A stretch of DNA of 61,727 nucleotides from Bradyrhizobium rifense. GTDB taxonomy: Bacteria > Pseudomonadota > Alphaproteobacteria > Rhizobiales > Xanthobacteraceae. Positions 1-8,874 of the stretch are shown here, in pieces (within the stretch, counting starts at the first letter, position 1; every line of letters starts with the position of its first letter). The position numbers and the translations under genes were made by a program. Location of the stretch: NCBI RefSeq assembly GCF_008123425.1, contig NZ_VSSS01000026.1, positions 1-61,727 on the forward strand, read 5' to 3'. The notes beneath the pieces were generated by a model, which was not told the DNA's origin, ran no database searches, and saw only the letters and a program-made list of their open reading frames with translations.

Positions 1-181
1 CAGCCTGGTCGGGCAAAACACTGGCATGATGGCATCATCGGAGAAGGCCCCGCCCGCATCATGTGAGAGCGCCGCTTCTGTTGATCCCCGACGTTGAACG
101 ATTGGAACCCTCATGCGTTAGCCCGGCGCAGGATGGCCGCATGCCGTGCGAGCCGGCGCGAGGGCAAACGGAGTTCGGTCA

Positions 182-1156
182 TTGCTGAAACTGCACAGGT
201 GGCCGTCCGATGACTGGCAAGGTATCGGCGCCGAAATGCCCTCGGAGATCATCTGGGCCGATCTCCTGAACGCGACCGCGGAAGAAAAGCAGTTCGTCGA
301 GCGAATGCTCAAGATACGGATTCCGTCCGAGGAATCGCTCAGCGAGATCGAGGCGTCGAGCCGCCTGATCCTCGAGCACGGCACGCTCTATCTGAGCACA
401 CCAGCGGTCCGGCTCAACGAGGACAACGAGGCCGAGATCACGCCGGTCGGGTTCGTCATCGGCCCGCATGTGCTGGTGACGGTGCGCTTTGCAGAGTTGC
501 CGATCTTCGACCAGATCAGCAAGCGCGTCGGTTCCGACGACAGTCTCGAGAACGGCATGTGCGTGTTCACCAGCCTGCTCGAGGCCATGATCGACCGCGG
601 CGCCGATGCTCTCGAGCACCTCGGCGCGAAGGTCGACCAACTCTCGCGCGGCGTCTTCAAGGGCGGTCTCATTCGCACCAGGCGACCGGTTCGCTCCAGC
701 CGCAGGATGCGCGAGGCGCTGGAGAACGTCGGCGAGCTGGCCGATCGCCTGGCCAAGGCACGCGATGTCCTGCTCGGCGTCGGGCGTATTGCATCCTATG
801 CCGACAATGTCGGGAGCGAATGGATCACGGCGGCGTCGAAGAAGCGCCTCGAGGCGGTCTCGAAGGATGTCGCTTCGCTCAGCGATTACGAGACGCGACT
901 GTCTGACAAGATCCAGCTTCTGCTCGATGCGGTGCTCGGCTTCATCAACATCCAGCAGAGCGAGTTGTTCAAGATTTTGACGATCGTGTCGGTGGTCGGC
1001 GTGCCGCCGACGATCCTGGTCGGCATCTGGGGCATGAACTTCAAGAACATGCCGGAGCTGAGCTGGACGTTCGGCTACCCGTTGTCGCTGCTCGCCATCA
1101 TCGCCAGCGGCGTGCTGCCGTTGATCTGGTTCAAGCGGCGCGGCTGGTTCGAGTGA
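182..1156 (+). CDS. corA: CorA-family divalent metal ion channel
   Basis: Inner-membrane channel for Mg2+ or related divalent ions. The C-terminus carries two hydrophobic segments separated by the family signature GMN (in GIWGMNFKNMP), and the protein ends in the usual short basic tail after the second helix. The rest is the long cytoplasmic domain, with a helical stretch before the first membrane segment. The reading frame opens at 122. I prefer the TTG at 182 because GGAG lies 8 bases upstream and the product (324 codons) matches the usual CorA length. A GTG at 146 is the alternative and would add 12 residues. It stands alone; the following gene begins about 210 bases on. The family is certain from the GMN motif, but the metal specificity is not. 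Confidence 0.9.
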   Translation: MLKLHRWPSDDWQGIGAEMPSEIIWADLLNATAEEKQFVERMLKIRIPSEESLSEIEASSRLILEHGTLYLSTPAVRLNEDNEAEITPVGFVIGPHVLVTVRFAELPIFDQISKRVGSDDSLENGMCVFTSLLEAMIDRGADALEHLGAKVDQLSRGVFKGGLIRTRRPVRSSRRMREALENVGELADRLAKARDVLLGVGRIASYADNVGSEWITAASKKRLEAVSKDVASLSDYETRLSDKIQLLLDAVLGFINIQQSELFKILTIVSVVGVPPTILVGIWGMNFKNMPELSWTFGYPLSLLAIIASGVLPLIWFKRRGWFE

Positions 1157-1367
1157 ATGCGACACGACCGCTCGGTCGTTTACCGCGCAACTCCCCGGTT
1201 GTTGCCGATTCTTCCTGCACTTATTGCTTGCGGAATTGCCGAAAACCGACAGTGCCGCGCCACTTTTATTTAATGATTTGCCGATACGTTCATCATGTTT
1301 CTGAGCGTACCCGTTTCACTACGGATTTTTCGGTGTCGCAAATGACACCCTTTTGGGGGGAATTTGC
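1157..1367 (+). promoter_or_regulatory. Leader region upstream of the di-haem peroxidase gene
   Basis: This 211-base gap has an A+T-richer middle part (about 1265-1350) than the flanking genes and probably holds the promoter for the peroxidase/cupredoxin pair. A strong GGGGGGAA ribosome-binding stretch (about 1355-1362) precedes the ATG at 1368. I see no convincing FNR/FixK-type palindrome. Confidence 0.35.
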
Positions 1368-2453
1368 ATGCCGGCGCCCGGCTCCTATCGCTCGTGCATT
1401 GTTGCCGGAACGGTCGCATCGGCGGTGCTCGGCGCTCTCGGCTTCAGCACGATCGGTTATGGCGCCGCCGTAGTCGGCGAAAGCCGCAAGGTCGAGATCA
1501 CCCAGAAAGCGCCGAGCGGTATCGACGCACTGAAGGCGCAGTACCGCAGGCCCGCCTCGATCCCATTTCCCAAGGACAATCCGTATACGCCTGAGAAGGC
1601 TGCTCTCGGCAAGAAGCTCTATTTCGACACGCGCCTGTCGGTGACTTCCGCGCAGTCATGCGCCAGCTGCCATAGTCCGGGTTTCGGTTGGGGCGACGGG
1701 CTCGCCGTCGGTGTCGGTCACGGCATGGCCAAGCTCGGCCGCCATTCACCGACGATCGTCAACGCCGCCTGGAGCGCAATCTTCATGTGGGACGGACGGC
1801 TTCCGACGCTGGAAGATCAGGCGCTCGGTCCGATCCAGTCGCCTGGCGAGATGAACATGAAGCTCGACGATCTGATGGCGCGGCTGGCGAGCATTCCCGA
1901 ATACAAGCCGATGTTCGAGGCGAGCTTTCCCGGGCAGGGCATCAAGGCCAAGACGCTGGCGCAAGCGATCGCCACCTATGAGCGCACGGTCGTCTCGGAG
2001 CGCGCGCCGTTCGACGTCTGGATCGAAGGTAACGAAAAGGCCATCTCCGAACAGGCCAAGCGCGGGTTCGCGGTGTTCAACGGCAAGGCGCAATGCGCCG
2101 CCTGCCACGAGGGCTGGAACTTCACCAATGAGGGCTTTCAGGATATCGGCCTGCCGAGCAGCGATATCGGCCGCGGCGAATATCTTCCCGCAGTCATCAA
2201 GATGCAGCACGCGTTCAAGACGCCCGGCCTGCGCGAGATCAACCGTCGCAGTCCTTTCATGCATGACGGCTCGCTCGCCACGCTCGAAGCTGTCATCGAT
2301 CATTATGACCATGGCGGCGTGGACCGTCCCAGCCGATCCGATCTCATGCGCCCGCTCGGGCTGACGGCGCAGGAGAAGGCCGAACTCGTCGCATTCCTCA
2401 AGACGCTAACCAGCGATCTCGAACCCACGGCCGTTCCGGTCCTGCCACGCTGA
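1368..2453 (+). CDS. Di-haem cytochrome c peroxidase / MauG-family protein
   Basis: Predicted periplasmic di-haem c-type protein, either reducing H2O2 or, as in MauG, oxidising a partner protein. It has an N-terminal hydrophobic export signal (about residues 8-28) and two haem-binding CxxCH motifs: CASCH in the first third and CAACH in the second half. The family stretch FKTPGLREI...PFMHDG follows near the C-terminus. Length (361 residues) is normal for the family. The ATG at 1368 is preferred over an in-frame TTG at 1353 because the GGGGGGAA Shine-Dalgarno lies between them. The next gene, 17 bases downstream, encodes a cupredoxin, so a copper-protein electron donor is likely. The substrate is not resolved: hydrogen-peroxide reduction and a MauG-like maturation role are both possible. 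Confidence 0.88.
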   Translation: MPAPGSYRSCIVAGTVASAVLGALGFSTIGYGAAVVGESRKVEITQKAPSGIDALKAQYRRPASIPFPKDNPYTPEKAALGKKLYFDTRLSVTSAQSCASCHSPGFGWGDGLAVGVGHGMAKLGRHSPTIVNAAWSAIFMWDGRLPTLEDQALGPIQSPGEMNMKLDDLMARLASIPEYKPMFEASFPGQGIKAKTLAQAIATYERTVVSERAPFDVWIEGNEKAISEQAKRGFAVFNGKAQCAACHEGWNFTNEGFQDIGLPSSDIGRGEYLPAVIKMQHAFKTPGLREINRRSPFMHDGSLATLEAVIDHYDHGGVDRPSRSDLMRPLGLTAQEKAELVAFLKTLTSDLEPTAVPVLPR

Positions 2454-2470
2454 ACTCGAAGGATATTTTC

Positions 2471-2791
2471 ATGCGCACAATCGCTTTGTTTACTTGCGTG
2501 ATCGTTGCCGGCTTCTCGGTGGGCGCCTATGCCGCCACCGAGGTGATCCACCAGCAGGGGCGGGTTTTCTCCGCCGAGAGCGTCTCGATCAAGAAAGGTG
2601 ATGCCGTCACCTTCCTGAATGACGACAGCGTTCCGCACAACATCATGTCCGCCACCAAGGGCAACGAGTTCAATCTGGGATCGCAGGCGCCCGGCACCTC
2701 GACGGATGTCACCTTCAAGGAAGCGGGCGATGTGCAGGTGATCTGCGCCATTCATCCGCGCATGAAGATGATGGTCAAGGTGACTGATTAG
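2471..2791 (+). CDS. Small periplasmic cupredoxin (plastocyanin/azurin-like)
   Basis: A 106-residue secreted type-1 copper protein. A signal peptide (about residues 1-21, ending AYA-AT) is followed by one cupredoxin domain. The copper ligands are visible: His56 in VPHN, then Cys92, His95 and Met100 in the C-terminal loop [10 protein letters not shown], the C-x2-H-x4-M spacing of plastocyanins. It begins 17 bases after the peroxidase gene and is almost certainly co-transcribed with it. That makes it the likely one-electron donor or acceptor for the di-haem protein. The pairing is inference from gene order; the copper site is read directly from the sequence. Confidence 0.85.
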   Translation: MRTIALFTCVIVAGFSVGAYAATEVIHQQGRVFSAESVSIKKGDAVTFLNDDSVPHNIMSATKGNEFNLGSQAPGTSTDVTFKEAGDVQVICAIHPRMKMMVKVTD

Positions 2792-2877
2792 TCGACACTT
2801 GTTTTGACGCGTTTTCTTTACGCGAACCGGCATCCACTTCGCTTGAAAACGCTCTACCAAGGCACCGGAGATTGACA

Positions 2878-4536
2878 ATGTCGATACGCTACAAGATTTT
2901 CGGTGCCTTCACCGTCGTGGTCCTGCTCGCCTGCGGTATCGCCTTCTATGGCATCCGCGCGATCGGGAGCTCCGGCGACATGGTCGTCCGTCTCTATGAC
3001 GGCCCGCTGATGGGGATCAACCACGCGCGTTCCGCCCATGCCGGGCTTCACGAGGCGCGTCTCACACTCCAGCGTGGCCTGGTCGCCGGCAGCTCGAGCG
3101 AACTGGTCGCGCAATTCGAAGCGCTGGTGCGCGGCAGCACCGAAGACCTGAACGTGGTGCGCGAGCGCGTCGCCTCAGCCACCGTCACCGCCACGCGAGA
3201 GAAGGTCGAGACCCAGCTCAAGGACTGGTCGGGTGCCGTGCTCAAGGTGCTGAAGCCGTCGCCCGGCGGGGTGACGGAGATCCCGACGAGCTTCGTGCTG
3301 GCACAGCAGGGCGACCGCCTGATGGCGTCGATCGACGATCTCGTCGAGCTCGTTGCGGCCTACGGATATGATTATCGCACGGCGGCCGAGGGAGCCGTGG
3401 AATCGGCGCGAACGACGATGCTGTCGATAGCCGTCGGCACCGTCGCGATCGGATTGATCATCGCGCTTGCCTTCTCGTACTCGATGAGCCGGCCGATTTC
3501 GGCCGCGGTGCGGGTCGCCGAACGCGTGGCGGCCGGCAATTTCGCAGACGAGATCATGGTCCGTCGCAGTGACGAGCTCGGCCGTCTTCTCAAGTCGCTT
3601 GCCGTCATGCAGGCAAGTCTCAAGACCCGCGCCGATGAGGATCTTGCCGTGATTACCGCCAAGGACCAGAGCAGCGCCGAGCAGACCAATCGCCGGCAAC
3701 GCATGGAAGCCGAGATCGACGCTTTCCGTGCCGCCTTCAGTACCGTGTTGAGTCATACCGCGCGCATGACCGGCGAGTTGACGGACACGGCGCAGAGCCT
3801 CGCCTCGACCTCACGGGTCGCCGGCGCGCAATCGAACGAGGCGGCGTCGACCGCGCATGAGACATCGGCAAACGTTCAGACCGTGGCGACGGCTGCGACA
3901 GAGCTCGGCGAATCCGTCCAGGCGATCACCTCCCAGCTTGCTGATGCCACCACGATCGTGCAGCGCGCCTCCGGCATGGCGGAAGCCGCCAACCAGACGA
4001 TCGGCAGGCTGGCCAGCGCCGCGCAGCAGATCGACGAGGTGGTCGGCTTCATCAGGACCATCGCCGGCCAAACCAATCTGTTGGCCCTCAACGCCACGAT
4101 CGAAGCCGCACGCGCCGGAGAGGCGGGCAGGGGTTTTGCGGTCGTCGCCTCGGAAGTCAAGGCGCTAGCGACGCAGACGGCAAAGGCGACGGAGGAGATC
4201 TCGTCCCAGATCACCGAGGTGCAGTCGGCAACCCGGCAGGCGGTCGAGAATGTCGGCGCCATCGCGCTGATCATCGGCGACATCGACGGTTTCACGGGGC
4301 GGATCGCAGCTGCGGTCAGCCAGCAGAGTGCAGCGGCCGGCGAGATATCCAGGAATATCGGACAGGCGGCCGCAGGCACCGCCATGGTCGCGCGAAGCAT
4401 CGCCGGAACGGCGGAGGCGACCGACAACGCCAACAAGACGGCCGATATGGTTCTTGCGACGGCGCATGATCTTTCCGGCCAGGCAACCCAACTCCGTTCG
4501 TCGGTGGATCGGTTCCTGTCGAACGTCGCGGCGTAG
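2878..4536 (+). CDS. Methyl-accepting chemotaxis protein
   Basis: Transmembrane chemoreceptor signalling through CheA/CheW. It has a first membrane helix (about residues 7-27), a helical periplasmic domain of about 150 residues resembling a four-helix-bundle ligand domain, a second membrane helix (about 182-203), then HAMP and the cytoplasmic signalling domain. The conserved hairpin tip reads [19 protein letters not shown]. The ATG at 2878 has GGAG 7 bases upstream; an upstream TTG gives a poorer fit. No CheB/CheR-tethering pentapeptide is evident at the C-terminus (ends FLSNVAA). It is monocistronic in this window and no che genes are nearby. Its ligand cannot be read from the sequence. Confidence 0.93.
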   Translation: MSIRYKIFGAFTVVVLLACGIAFYGIRAIGSSGDMVVRLYDGPLMGINHARSAHAGLHEARLTLQRGLVAGSSSELVAQFEALVRGSTEDLNVVRERVASATVTATREKVETQLKDWSGAVLKVLKPSPGGVTEIPTSFVLAQQGDRLMASIDDLVELVAAYGYDYRTAAEGAVESARTTMLSIAVGTVAIGLIIALAFSYSMSRPISAAVRVAERVAAGNFADEIMVRRSDELGRLLKSLAVMQASLKTRADEDLAVITAKDQSSAEQTNRRQRMEAEIDAFRAAFSTVLSHTARMTGELTDTAQSLASTSRVAGAQSNEAASTAHETSANVQTVATAATELGESVQAITSQLADATTIVQRASGMAEAANQTIGRLASAAQQIDEVVGFIRTIAGQTNLLALNATIEAARAGEAGRGFAVVASEVKALATQTAKATEEISSQITEVQSATRQAVENVGAIALIIGDIDGFTGRIAAAVSQQSAAAGEISRNIGQAAAGTAMVARSIAGTAEATDNANKTADMVLATAHDLSGQATQLRSSVDRFLSNVAA

Positions 4537-4650
4537 GCCGTCGTCAAGGCGTGTGCCGGCCGTGGCCCGGCTGGTTCAAGTGAAAGCAGCGGCGGACCGT
4601 TCGAAGACGGTGCGCCGCAGGCCGCCGCGGGGATTATCGGCGCTCTAGAT

Positions 4651-5019
4651 TTACGCGAGCTTGTCGACGGGCAGGCACGGGGCACAGCGATTGTTGACAT
4701 TGACGGTATTGATGTCGGGGTTGGTGCCGAGCGCGAACGAAACCGTCAGTGTGTAGCTGCCGTCATTGGCGCTGGTCGATTTCATATAGAGCGCGCGGTC
4801 GACGCCGATGATCTGCGCCTCCAAGGGCTGGGCGACGCTGCTCTCGACGACCTCGGCGGATGCGCCGGGGAAGGTGCCGGAGACCGTGACCTGTGGCGGC
4901 ACGATGTCCGGAAATTGCGCCACCGGGATCTGCATCAGCGCCAGCGCGCCGGCAATGGTGATGATGAAGGCGATCACCATCGCAAGTCGCGGACGATCGA
5001 TGAAGACGACAGACATCAT
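4651..5019 (-). pseudogene. Truncated RND (AcrB/MexB-type) efflux transporter
   Basis: This is the first part of an RND hydrophobe/amphiphile efflux pump. From ATGATG at 5019/5016 the product runs through the first membrane helix (RLAMVIAFIITIAGALAL), then IPVAQFPDIVPPQVTVSGTF and SFALGTNPDINTVNVNNR, all characteristic of the AcrB N-terminus. After NNR the sequence departs from the family and stops within about 12 codons. Roughly 110 residues therefore remain of a protein that is normally about 1040 long. The chemoreceptor gene ends about 110 bases beyond the stop, so the missing part was deleted or moved. It begins on the stop codon of the damaged adaptor gene, which shows the original adaptor-transporter operon. 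Confidence 0.85.
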
Positions 5020-6262
5020 GGCTTGTCGTCCGCCGGGCGCGTCTTGCCGGAGCCGGCGTGATCCGCTTGCGGAGCCGTGCCGTCTGCGGCGGCCTTCATG
5101 CTCGACAGGATCAGCGGACTTGCGGTCCCGGCGAAACGGTCTGGCCAGGACGCGCCGCTGCAGGCCCTCGACGATCACCTTGTCGCCGGCCGCAAGTCCG
5201 GCGATCACGGCGGCGATGGTTGCGGTCGATTGCCCGAGCTGGATGCGGCGCTGCTCGGCCTTGTTGGCGGCGCCGACAGCGAGAACATAATCGCCCTGCT
5301 GATCGGACAGCACAGCGGAGCGCGGGATCGTCAGCACCTCGACCGGCTGGACGCCCTCCAGCACGACGGTGGCGAACTCGCCGTCGGTCAACTCGTGAAC
5401 GGTGACGCCGGCCGCCGAGGGAGCCCGCAGGATCGGATTGCCGATCCCCACGCACGATGATCGTATCGGTGTTCTGGGCGATGGTGTTGTCGACGAAATT
5501 CAGCTTGCCGGATTGGCCGTACATGCGGCCGTCGGCAGCCGCAGCCTGATGACCACGGCCTCCAGGCCGCCTTGCGGCCCGTAGCGTTCCCGCAGCTCCA
5601 GCCCCTGACGCACCGACACGGGGAAGATGACATACATCGGGTCCTGGCTGACAATGGTGGTCAGCACGCCCGAGCTTGGACCGACGACGTTGCCCTCCGT
5701 CACCGCCGTGCGTCCGATCTTGCCGGCGATCGGCGCGCTGATCAGGGCGTAGTCGAGGTTGATCTGAGAGGCTCGGGCCTGGGCTTGCGCGGCTTGCACC
5801 TGGGCTTCGAGGCTGCGCTGGTTCGCGATCGCCGCGTCGTAGGTGGACTGTTGCCCGGCGGGGCCTCCGAGCAGGGTCCGGGCGCGCTCGGTCGTCAATT
5901 TGGCATTTTCAAGCGTCGCCTGGAGCTGCGCCACCTGCGCCTGTTTCGATGCGAGATCCGCTTCGAAGGGACCACGCTCGAGCCGATAGAGCTCATCGCC
6001 TGTCTTGATCTCGGCGCCCTCCTCGAACACGCGCCGTTCCAGAAATGCGGTCACGCGAGCGACGACGTTGACTCGATTGATCGCCTCGATCCGCCCAAGA
6101 AACTCACTGCTCTCGGTGATCGGCCGCCTGGTCGCTTCCACGACGCCGACCGCGGGTGGCCCGGCCGGGTTAGATTGTGTCCGGGCCGCCCCGCCGGCGG
6201 TAATCGTCAAGAGACTTGCCGCTAGCAGCCTGATCGAGACGCCAGCAAGGTTGATTGTCCGC
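5016..6262 (-). pseudogene. Frameshifted RND periplasmic adaptor (membrane fusion protein)
   Basis: Remnant of a MexA/AcrA-type adaptor. The barrel-sandwich and hairpin part (ESSEFLGRIEAINRV...; INLDYALISAPIAGKIGRT) reads in one frame to about 5545. The stretch MYGQSGKLNFVDNTIAQNTD continues in another frame to about 5450. The original frame resumes with GNPILRAP...VPRSAVLSDQ up to GLQR at about 5155. Two further shifts (about 5150 and 5125) are needed to reach a normal C-terminus ending KTRPADDKP on the stop that overlaps the transporter start. The export-signal part (SIRLLAASLLTITAGGA) has no ATG, GTG or TTG in frame ahead of it. Four shifts plus a missing start make this a pseudogene unless the base calls are poor here. 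Confidence 0.82.
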
Positions 6263-6313
6263 TCCTTGCTCCAAGCTTAGAGCCGGCCGGGTCAGTGCTT
6301 CACCGGCGCCTCG

Positions 6314-6565
6314 TTACTTCCGCTGCGTCCGATTGCTGCGCGCTGGCTCGTCATAGCCCTTGTGACGGCTATAGAACATCAGCGCAATCAGGCCGCAGCC
6401 GACCACCAGCATCAGAATTGCAGCCCCTCCCAGGATGATGTTGCCGTAGAGCGGCATTGATGGAGTTGTTCGCCATACCGACACGCAGAACCAGGTTGCC
6501 ACGACGAGAAGAGCCAGCACGGCCGCAAGGAGCCATTGATTCGTGTAGCGCACGATTGCCTCCAT
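6314..6565 (-). CDS. Small two-helix membrane protein of unknown function
   Basis: An 83-residue protein with two predicted membrane helices: about residues 11-29 (WLLAAVLALLVVATWFCVSV) and about 43-65 (ILGGAAILMLVVGCGLIALMF), followed by a charged, basic C-terminal tail (SRHKGYDEPARSNRTQRK). I placed the start at the ATG at 6565. The upstream in-frame extension is low-complexity and overlaps the neighbouring Trp/Gly-rich gene in another frame, so it is unlikely to be coding. No family is recognised. It lies downstream of, and on the same strand as, the Trp/Gly/Pro-rich gene. Confidence 0.5.
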   Translation of the reverse strand: MEAIVRYTNQWLLAAVLALLVVATWFCVSVWRTTPSMPLYGNIILGGAAILMLVVGCGLIALMFYSRHKGYDEPARSNRTQRK

Positions 6566-6636
6566 CGCGTGGGTTCGGGCTTGTACAGCCTTCGTGACAA
6601 ATCTGCCGCCCGCGGATTGAGCTCCGAGAAGCGTTC

Positions 6637-7059
6637 CTAGCGCCACCGCCATCCGCAATGACGACGACCGCGATGCCACCAGCAGACCCAGCGGCGCCTG
6701 CGCGGCGGCGGACGCCCCCAGCCCGGACGTGGCGGCGGTCCCCACTGCGCTTGCCAGACTAGCGACGGTCGACCCCAGCCCGGGGCAGGCCCCCAGGCGG
6801 GAGCGGGCCGTCCCCACCACCCCGCCTGCCAGCGTGGTCGACCCCAGCCCGGACCAGGTCCCCAACCGGGAGCGGGTGACGGTCCCCACCACTGAGCTTG
6901 CGTCAGCAACTCCGACGGCTCGCCGGCCTGGCCGAGATCGTGGGCAATCGGCATCGCTTCCGCAGCCTCAATGAAACGAATACCGATGGCGCCGATCGCT
7001 GCGGCGGCAACGGCATTCTGAGCAAGGCCAAGGAAAGCTCGACGGGTGGGCGTGTCCAT
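6637..7059 (-). CDS. Trp/Gly/Pro-rich protein with a twin-arginine-like leader
   Basis: A protein of about 140 residues. The N-terminus reads MDTPTRRAFLGLAQN, followed by an alanine-rich hydrophobic stretch: a twin-arginine (Tat)-like export signal (TRRAFLG). The mature part is mainly tandem PGWGPGPGWGRP-like units with many tryptophans, ending in a very basic WCWWHRGRRHCGWRWR-type tail. AGGAG lies 6 bases before the ATG at 7059; an adjacent in-frame ATG at 7062 is also possible. Short proteins of this composition occur in rhizobia and I know of no assigned function. The repeats suggest an extracytoplasmic, surface- or metal-interacting role, which is inference. Neighbours on the same strand are an HdeD-like membrane protein upstream and a small membrane protein downstream. 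Confidence 0.65.
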   Translation of the reverse strand: MDTPTRRAFLGLAQNAVAAAAIGAIGIRFIEAAEAMPIAHDLGQAGEPSELLTQAQWWGPSPAPGWGPGPGWGRPRWQAGWWGRPAPAWGPAPGWGRPSLVWQAQWGPPPRPGWGRPPPRRRRWVCWWHRGRRHCGWRWR

Positions 7060-7076
7060 CATCTTCTCCTCTTTTG

Positions 7077-7634
7077 TTACGCAGTCCGCCGCACGGACTG
7101 AAGCGCGTAGAGCAGCCACGCGAGGCCGTGCGAAATCAGGTCGACGCCAAGCAGAAATCCAAGGGCCCACAGGCTGATGGTGGGGAAGCCGAACAGGATG
7201 AGCACGCCGGCGAGCAATGCGAAGACGCCGGAGATCAGCATCATCCAGCCATTCTGTCGCCAATGGGCGAAACTCAGCACGCAACGAATGGCGCCCGATG
7301 CGAACAGCAACGCGCCGAGGAAGTAGGTCAGGATCAGGGCGCCCGAAGCCGGCTGGGTGAGCAGCACGAGCCCGAACGCGAGATAGAGCGCGCCGAGCAG
7401 GATCTGCCACAGGAAGCCGCCCCATCCCTTGGTCCAGAAGGCATGGATGATCTCGAACGCGCCGGCCGCGATCGCCGTCAGCCCGATCAGCTTCACGCTG
7501 ATGATGGTCGCGAATACCACGTCACTGAGAGCTGCGACGCCGGCGGCGACCATCACGATGCCAAGGAGAGCGCAGACCCACAGTGGAGGAGGGCCCAGAG
7601 CTTCGATGCCGGACCGGCTGTCATAGACTGTCAT
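7077..7634 (-). CDS. HdeD-family (DUF308) acid-resistance membrane protein
   Basis: A 185-residue integral membrane protein with about six helices in paired DUF308 units: PPLWVCALLGIVMVAAGVAAL, TIISVKLIGLTAIAAGAFEIIHAF, WQILLGALYLAFGLVLL, and similar segments to the end. The HdeD family is linked to acid and envelope stress in enterobacteria, but its molecular activity is unknown. The start is the ATG at 7634 with GGAG just upstream (complement of CTCC at 7641-7644). A longer in-frame reading to 7742 lacks a good ribosome-binding site. It lies just upstream of the Trp/Gly-rich gene (17-base gap) and may be co-transcribed with it. Confidence 0.82.
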   Translation of the reverse strand: MTVYDSRSGIEALGPPPLWVCALLGIVMVAAGVAALSDVVFATIISVKLIGLTAIAAGAFEIIHAFWTKGWGGFLWQILLGALYLAFGLVLLTQPASGALILTYFLGALLFASGAIRCVLSFAHWRQNGWMMLISGVFALLAGVLILFGFPTISLWALGFLLGVDLISHGLAWLLYALQSVRRTA

Positions 7635-7789
7635 GCCATTCTCCTGATCCGCGCAATGATCGGCACGCTCGGGAAGGTAGCTCTGACCCCGCAAATTCGG
7701 CATCCGACGAAACCCTGAGCCGCGGGGCGGGAATGTTCGCATGGATCCGGCTGGCGTCGATCGATCGCGCGCGCGTTCATCGTTGCGAA

Positions 7790-8269
7790 CTATCGCCGCC
7801 CGCGCGGACCCAGCGTCAAGTTGGTCACGCCTGCCGCGAGATTGATCCCGATCGCTCGCTCGATCGACAGCGGCTGCAACATGACACTCCGGCGCGAGCC
7901 GCCAATCAGGACGTTGGCCCCGAGGCTCGGGCCGAATGCGACATTGCCGCTCGCTCCCACATAGTTACCTCGCAAGGCACCGGGGCCGATACGCGAATTC
8001 TTGGCGAAGACCGCCCAGGACAAGGTGCCTGCCGAGGTCACACCAAGGTCAAGACCGACGCGCCTGATGCGTCCCTCATAGATGTATTGGCGAGGCGGTC
8101 TTCCCGTGTAGAACACGCAGCGCAGCGCTTGCGCCGATCCGAGAACCAGCCCCACGCGCGGCGTGCTGAAGCACAAAAGTCTGCCGACCCGGAATGTGTC
8201 GGCGCTGGCGGGCGAGGCGGCGCAAACCAAGGCGAACGCGCCGATGGAGAGAAACCGTATCATTCGCAT
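7790..8269 (-). CDS. DUF992-family secreted protein
   Basis: A 159-residue exported protein with a clear signal peptide (MIRFLSIGAFALVCAASPASA-DT), matching the DUF992 family found widely in Rhizobiales. The mature part contains the short conserved pattern GLVLGSAQALRCVFYTGRPPRQYIYEGRIRRVGLDLG and a glycine-rich C-terminal half. Function is unknown. The ATG at 8269 lies directly after the stop of the upstream membrane-protein gene, with GGAGG inside the end of that gene, so translation is probably coupled. It is the last gene of a three-gene run (AI-2E transporter, membrane protein, DUF992). Confidence 0.8.
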   Translation of the reverse strand: MRMIRFLSIGAFALVCAASPASADTFRVGRLLCFSTPRVGLVLGSAQALRCVFYTGRPPRQYIYEGRIRRVGLDLGVTSAGTLSWAVFAKNSRIGPGALRGNYVGASGNVAFGPSLGANVLIGGSRRSVMLQPLSIERAIGINLAAGVTNLTLGPRGRR

Positions 8270-8863
8270 TCATGCCTCCATCTCGTTGTTCACGGCCGAG
8301 GTCGCGGGCCGGCGGTCCTGGCGAAGCCAGAACGTGATGCCGAGGCCGATCAGCAGGACCGCGCCCAGCAGGAAGAAGAAGACGGACTGCTTCAGCCAGG
8401 ATATCGCCGGGACGGCCACGCCCATCGCAAGGCCGAGGAAGGAGATTTGCAGGGACAGCAGGCTGACGCCGGCGAGGAAGGTGCCGAGTGCGAGTAACGT
8501 CAGCAGGACCAGGCCGGTTGCCGGTGTCGGAAGCAACTGCTGGACGCCCGACACCAGCATGATGTTCATCGTGACCAGGACGCCGACCCAGTGCAGCGCC
8601 TGTGTCCAGATCAATCGGAGCTGGGCCTCCTTGCCCTGGATCTCTGGCCATTTGGTGACGACGCAGACCACGCAGATGGCAAGCGCCAGGAATTCCCAGT
8701 AGCCCACGAGAGGCTGGTGGGAGACGTTGGTATAGGCGACGCCTGCGATGGCGAGCACCAGCGCGACGACATAAGGAAGCTGCTGCCACAGGAAGCGAGC
8801 CATCCCGGATTGAGGCGAGGGCGGCTCCGCGCCCTCGTTCCGTTGCGCATCGATCTCATTCAT
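8270..8863 (-). CDS. Multi-helix membrane protein of unknown function
   Basis: About 197 residues. A short polar N-terminus precedes five hydrophobic segments: LPYVVALVLAIAGVAY, WEFLALAICVVCVV, WTQALHWVGVLVTMNIML, LVLLTLLALGTFLAGVSLL...LGLAMGVAV and FFFLLGAVLLIGLGITFWL. I do not recognise a family. The start is either the ATG at 8863 or a GTG at 8878 that overlaps the stop of the upstream AI-2E gene by four bases (GTGA). The overlap would give tight coupling. The DUF992 gene begins directly after its stop, so the three genes form a compact operon. Confidence 0.72.
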   Translation of the reverse strand: MNEIDAQRNEGAEPPSPQSGMARFLWQQLPYVVALVLAIAGVAYTNVSHQPLVGYWEFLALAICVVCVVTKWPEIQGKEAQLRLIWTQALHWVGVLVTMNIMLVSGVQQLLPTPATGLVLLTLLALGTFLAGVSLLSLQISFLGLAMGVAVPAISWLKQSVFFFLLGAVLLIGLGITFWLRQDRRPATSAVNNEMEA

Positions 8864-8874
8864 GGGCCATCCAC

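Noticed and set aside
179..1165. A 328-codon minus-strand frame opposite corA
   Set aside because: The plus strand encodes a full CorA with the GMN motif; the antisense product has no family features.
6566..6892. An N-terminal extension of the small membrane protein at 6314-6565
   Set aside because: The extension is out-of-frame reading of the Trp/Gly-repeat gene and produces only low-complexity Ser/Gly/Leu stretches.
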